Source: Vreelandella glaciei
GTDB lineage: Bacteria; Pseudomonadota; Gammaproteobacteria; Pseudomonadales; Halomonadaceae
Assembly: GCF_013415125.1 (NCBI RefSeq)
Contig: NZ_JACCDE010000039.1
Location: forward strand, 1-43,110
Length of the DNA stretch: 43,110 nt
Reading direction: 5' to 3'
This document shows positions 41,685-43,110 of the stretch, piece by piece; the stretch's first letter is position 1, and the number at the start of each line of letters is the position of its first letter. Made by a program: the position numbers and the translations under genes. The notes beneath the pieces were generated by a model. It was not told the DNA's origin and ran no database searches. It worked only from the letters and a program-made list of their open reading frames with translations.

Positions 41685-42482
41685 ATGCATCTAACCCACC
41701 TCAACACCCGGGGCGAAGCCAATATGGTGGATGTCGGCGATAAACAAGAAACGCGCCGCGAAGCCGTCGCCTCGGGGCGCATTGTGATGCAGCCGGAAAC
41801 GCTGAAATTACTTAGCGACGGTGAACTGCCCAAGGGCGATGTGCTGGCTACCGCGCGAATCGCCGGTATTCAGGCGGCCAAACGCACCCATGAGCTGATT
41901 CCACTCTGCCACTCCCTGGCGCTATCAAAAGTGTCGGTTGAGTTTGATATTGATGTAGCCGAATCCTGCGTTCACGTGACGTCGCTATGTCGCTTGAATG
42001 GCCGCACCGGGGTTGAAATGGAGGCGCTTACCGCCGTCTCAGTGGCTTGTTTAACGCTTTACGATATGTGTAAAGCGGTAGATAAAAATATGCGTATTGA
42101 GGCCATTCAGCTTGATAGTAAGCAGGGTGGCCAGCGCGGTGATTACCAGCGCATAAACTCGCAGGCGCCGATAGTGACAGGCGATGGGGTGGCCGGAGAG
42201 GTCAGCCTGGGTGAACGCTGCGCATCGCCCTGCGTGCGGGTTAAGTTTTTAGCCGAACTGCGCGAGCGGCTAGGTGAGAGCGAGGCAGTAGTGAGTCTCG
42301 AGCAATTGGCCAGCCGTGATATTGGCGGATTGAAAGCAGCGCTGGCCGAGCGCGATAGTCGCTTTAAGCAACTCACCGACCAGCGTACGCTATGTGCCAT
42401 CAATCAAGTCATGGCCAATGACGATGCGTTAGTGACCGATGATGACGAAGTGGCGTTTTTCCCACCGGTCACGGGGGGCTAG
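41685..42482 (+). CDS. MoaC-MoaD fusion protein
   Basis: Residues 1-157 are MoaC (cyclic pyranopterin monophosphate synthase), with the HLTHLNTRGEANMVDV start, the active-site K50 (KGDVLATARIAG) and D127 (LYDMCKAV), and the LCHSLALSK segment. Residues about 183-265 are MoaD, the small molybdopterin-synthase subunit, beginning VRVKFLAELRERLG and ending DDDEVAFFPPVTGG. The terminal Gly-Gly is the site that is thiocarboxylated. A 25-residue linker joins the two, with no stop. The start is ATG 41685, with AAAGG 8 bases upstream. Confidence 0.93.
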   Translation: MHLTHLNTRGEANMVDVGDKQETRREAVASGRIVMQPETLKLLSDGELPKGDVLATARIAGIQAAKRTHELIPLCHSLALSKVSVEFDIDVAESCVHVTSLCRLNGRTGVEMEALTAVSVACLTLYDMCKAVDKNMRIEAIQLDSKQGGQRGDYQRINSQAPIVTGDGVAGEVSLGERCASPCVRVKFLAELRERLGESEAVVSLEQLASRDIGGLKAALAERDSRFKQLTDQRTLCAINQVMANDDALVTDDDEVAFFPPVTGG

Positions 42483-42483
42483 A

Positions 42484-42951
42484 GTGGATATTAAGCTGGA
42501 TATTAAGGTGGCGATTCAAGCCGCCCCGTTCTCGATGGCCTATGGCTATGACGATGCCTTGGCGGGGCGTAGCGATATTGGCGCGGTGGTGAGTTTTACC
42601 GGCTTAGTGCGTGATTTTAATGAAACGCCTGACGTCACGGGGTTAACGCTGGAGCACTACCCCGGCATGACCGAGCGCACGCTGACAGATATTGGCGAAC
42701 AGGCCTGGCAGCGCTGGTCGCTCCAGGCGGTGCGGATTATTCATCGCGTTGGCTACCTGGAACCGGGCGATCCGATTGTGCGGGTGTTAGTTGCTAGTGC
42801 ACACCGCCGTGAGGCGTTCGAAGCCTGCGATTTTATTATGGATTTCCTTAAAACCCAGGCGCCTTTCTGGAAGAAAGAGCACTCTGCCCAGGGCGAGTAT
42901 TGGGTCAAAGAGCGCCACACCGATCAACAGGACGCAGCGCGGTGGGAATGA
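42484..42951 (+). CDS. moaE: Molybdopterin synthase catalytic subunit MoaE
   Basis: MoaE uses thiocarboxylated MoaD to turn cPMP into molybdopterin. The active-site lysines are K123 and K130 (FLKTQAPFWKKE), the same spacing as E. coli K119 and K126, with LEHYPGMTE and VASAHRREAFEA. The start is GTG 42484, one base after the moaCD stop, with a G-rich segment upstream; an ATG-started extension inside moaCD is not needed. Length is 155 residues, with the DQQDAARW tail. Confidence 0.95.
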   Translation: MDIKLDIKVAIQAAPFSMAYGYDDALAGRSDIGAVVSFTGLVRDFNETPDVTGLTLEHYPGMTERTLTDIGEQAWQRWSLQAVRIIHRVGYLEPGDPIVRVLVASAHRREAFEACDFIMDFLKTQAPFWKKEHSAQGEYWVKERHTDQQDAARWE

Positions 42952-42977
42952 GAGTGCCGCATCGATGCGCTCGTTGT

Positions 42978-42997
42978 AATGACACGAAACTGTCATT
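42978..42997. repeat. Inverted repeat after moaE
   Basis: AATGACA-CGAAAC-TGTCATT is a perfect 7-bp dyad 26 bases past the moaE stop. It has no T-run, so it is more likely an operator for the next gene than a terminator. Confidence 0.6.
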
Positions 42998-43031
42998 GCG
43001 TATAGGGACTCCTCCCCGGTTGCAAGCTCCG

Positions 43032-43110
43032 ATGATGAACAACATAAGCCGATGCGTGCGTATAGTCGGTCTCTTAATGGGGACGCTATCCCCTGACCCT
43101 GATGAACGTC
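43032..43110 (+). CDS. Possible start of a further gene (cut by the window)
   Basis: From ATG 43032 (or 43035) a frame stays open to the end of the window for 26 codons, beginning MMNNISRCVRIVGLLMG. It has no strong ribosome-binding site and is too short to identify. It could equally be noncoding. Confidence 0.2.
   Translation, partial: MMNNISRCVRIVGLLMGTLSPDPDER

Noticed and set aside
1..43110. CRISPR array, toxin-antitoxin, restriction or defence island
   Set aside because: I saw no regularly spaced repeats or defence-type protein motifs; almost all genes are core metabolism.

Overview
The window reads as an ordinary chromosomal segment of a moderately halophilic gammaproteobacterium, most likely Halomonas or a close relative (Halomonadaceae). 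The grounds are the gene order fimV-truA-trpF-trpB-trpA-accD-folC-dedD-cvpA-purF-metZ, which is close to the Pseudomonas order but with trpBA inserted; the acidic protein tails; a phasin; and the apbC-dcd and purN-purM/perM-hda blocks. This is an inference from memory of gene order and protein similarity, not from a search. I saw no phage, transposon, CRISPR array or integrase, and nothing that amounts to a new multi-gene system. The unusual material is mostly regulatory and RNA-level.

Layout. 0.1-12.6 kb: co-directional housekeeping run on the plus strand (fimV, tRNA modification, tryptophan, fatty-acid, folate and purine synthesis, methionine synthesis), closed by a strong terminator. 12.7-15.4 kb: cytochrome b561, YceI and a MATE exporter. 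15.4-19.5 kb, minus strand: an NCS2-type permease, then a diguanylate cyclase-phhB-aromatic aminotransferase unit. 19.8-23.6 kb, plus strand: cobA, a large membrane-anchored coiled-coil protein, a short apbC and dcd. 23.7-27.6 kb: purMN (minus) divergent from perM-hda (plus). 27.7-29.8 kb: a phasin divergent from fumC. 29.8-31.9 kb: an EEP-family membrane protein, two tandem tRNA-Val(GAC) genes and a free-methionine sulfoxide reductase. 31.9-35.0 kb, minus strand: the metNIQ methionine importer, preceded by what I read as a SAM-II-like riboswitch with its own terminator. 35.1-41.1 kb: riboflavin synthase, then a nucleobase salvage cluster (azgA, apt, gpt, ung, upp, uraA). 41.1-43.0 kb: molybdenum cofactor genes mobB, a moaC-moaD fusion and moaE.

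How it fits together. Methionine is a recurring theme: metZ makes homocysteine, metNIQ imports methionine under a probable SAM-sensing leader, and the neighbouring fRMsr repairs oxidised free methionine. Purine and pyrimidine handling is the second theme (purF, purM, purN, dcd, apt, gpt, upp, uraA and two NCS2/AzgA-type permeases). The two permeases share a TTGACC...GGTCAA-type dyad upstream, which suggests a common repressor encoded elsewhere.

The points I would look at first are: the SAM-II-like leader of metNIQ (about 34660-34732), the second tRNA-Val copy carrying a G3:U70 pair (31207-31283), the moaC-moaD fusion, the shared permease operator, and the five-copy minisatellite that starts inside the hda stop region.
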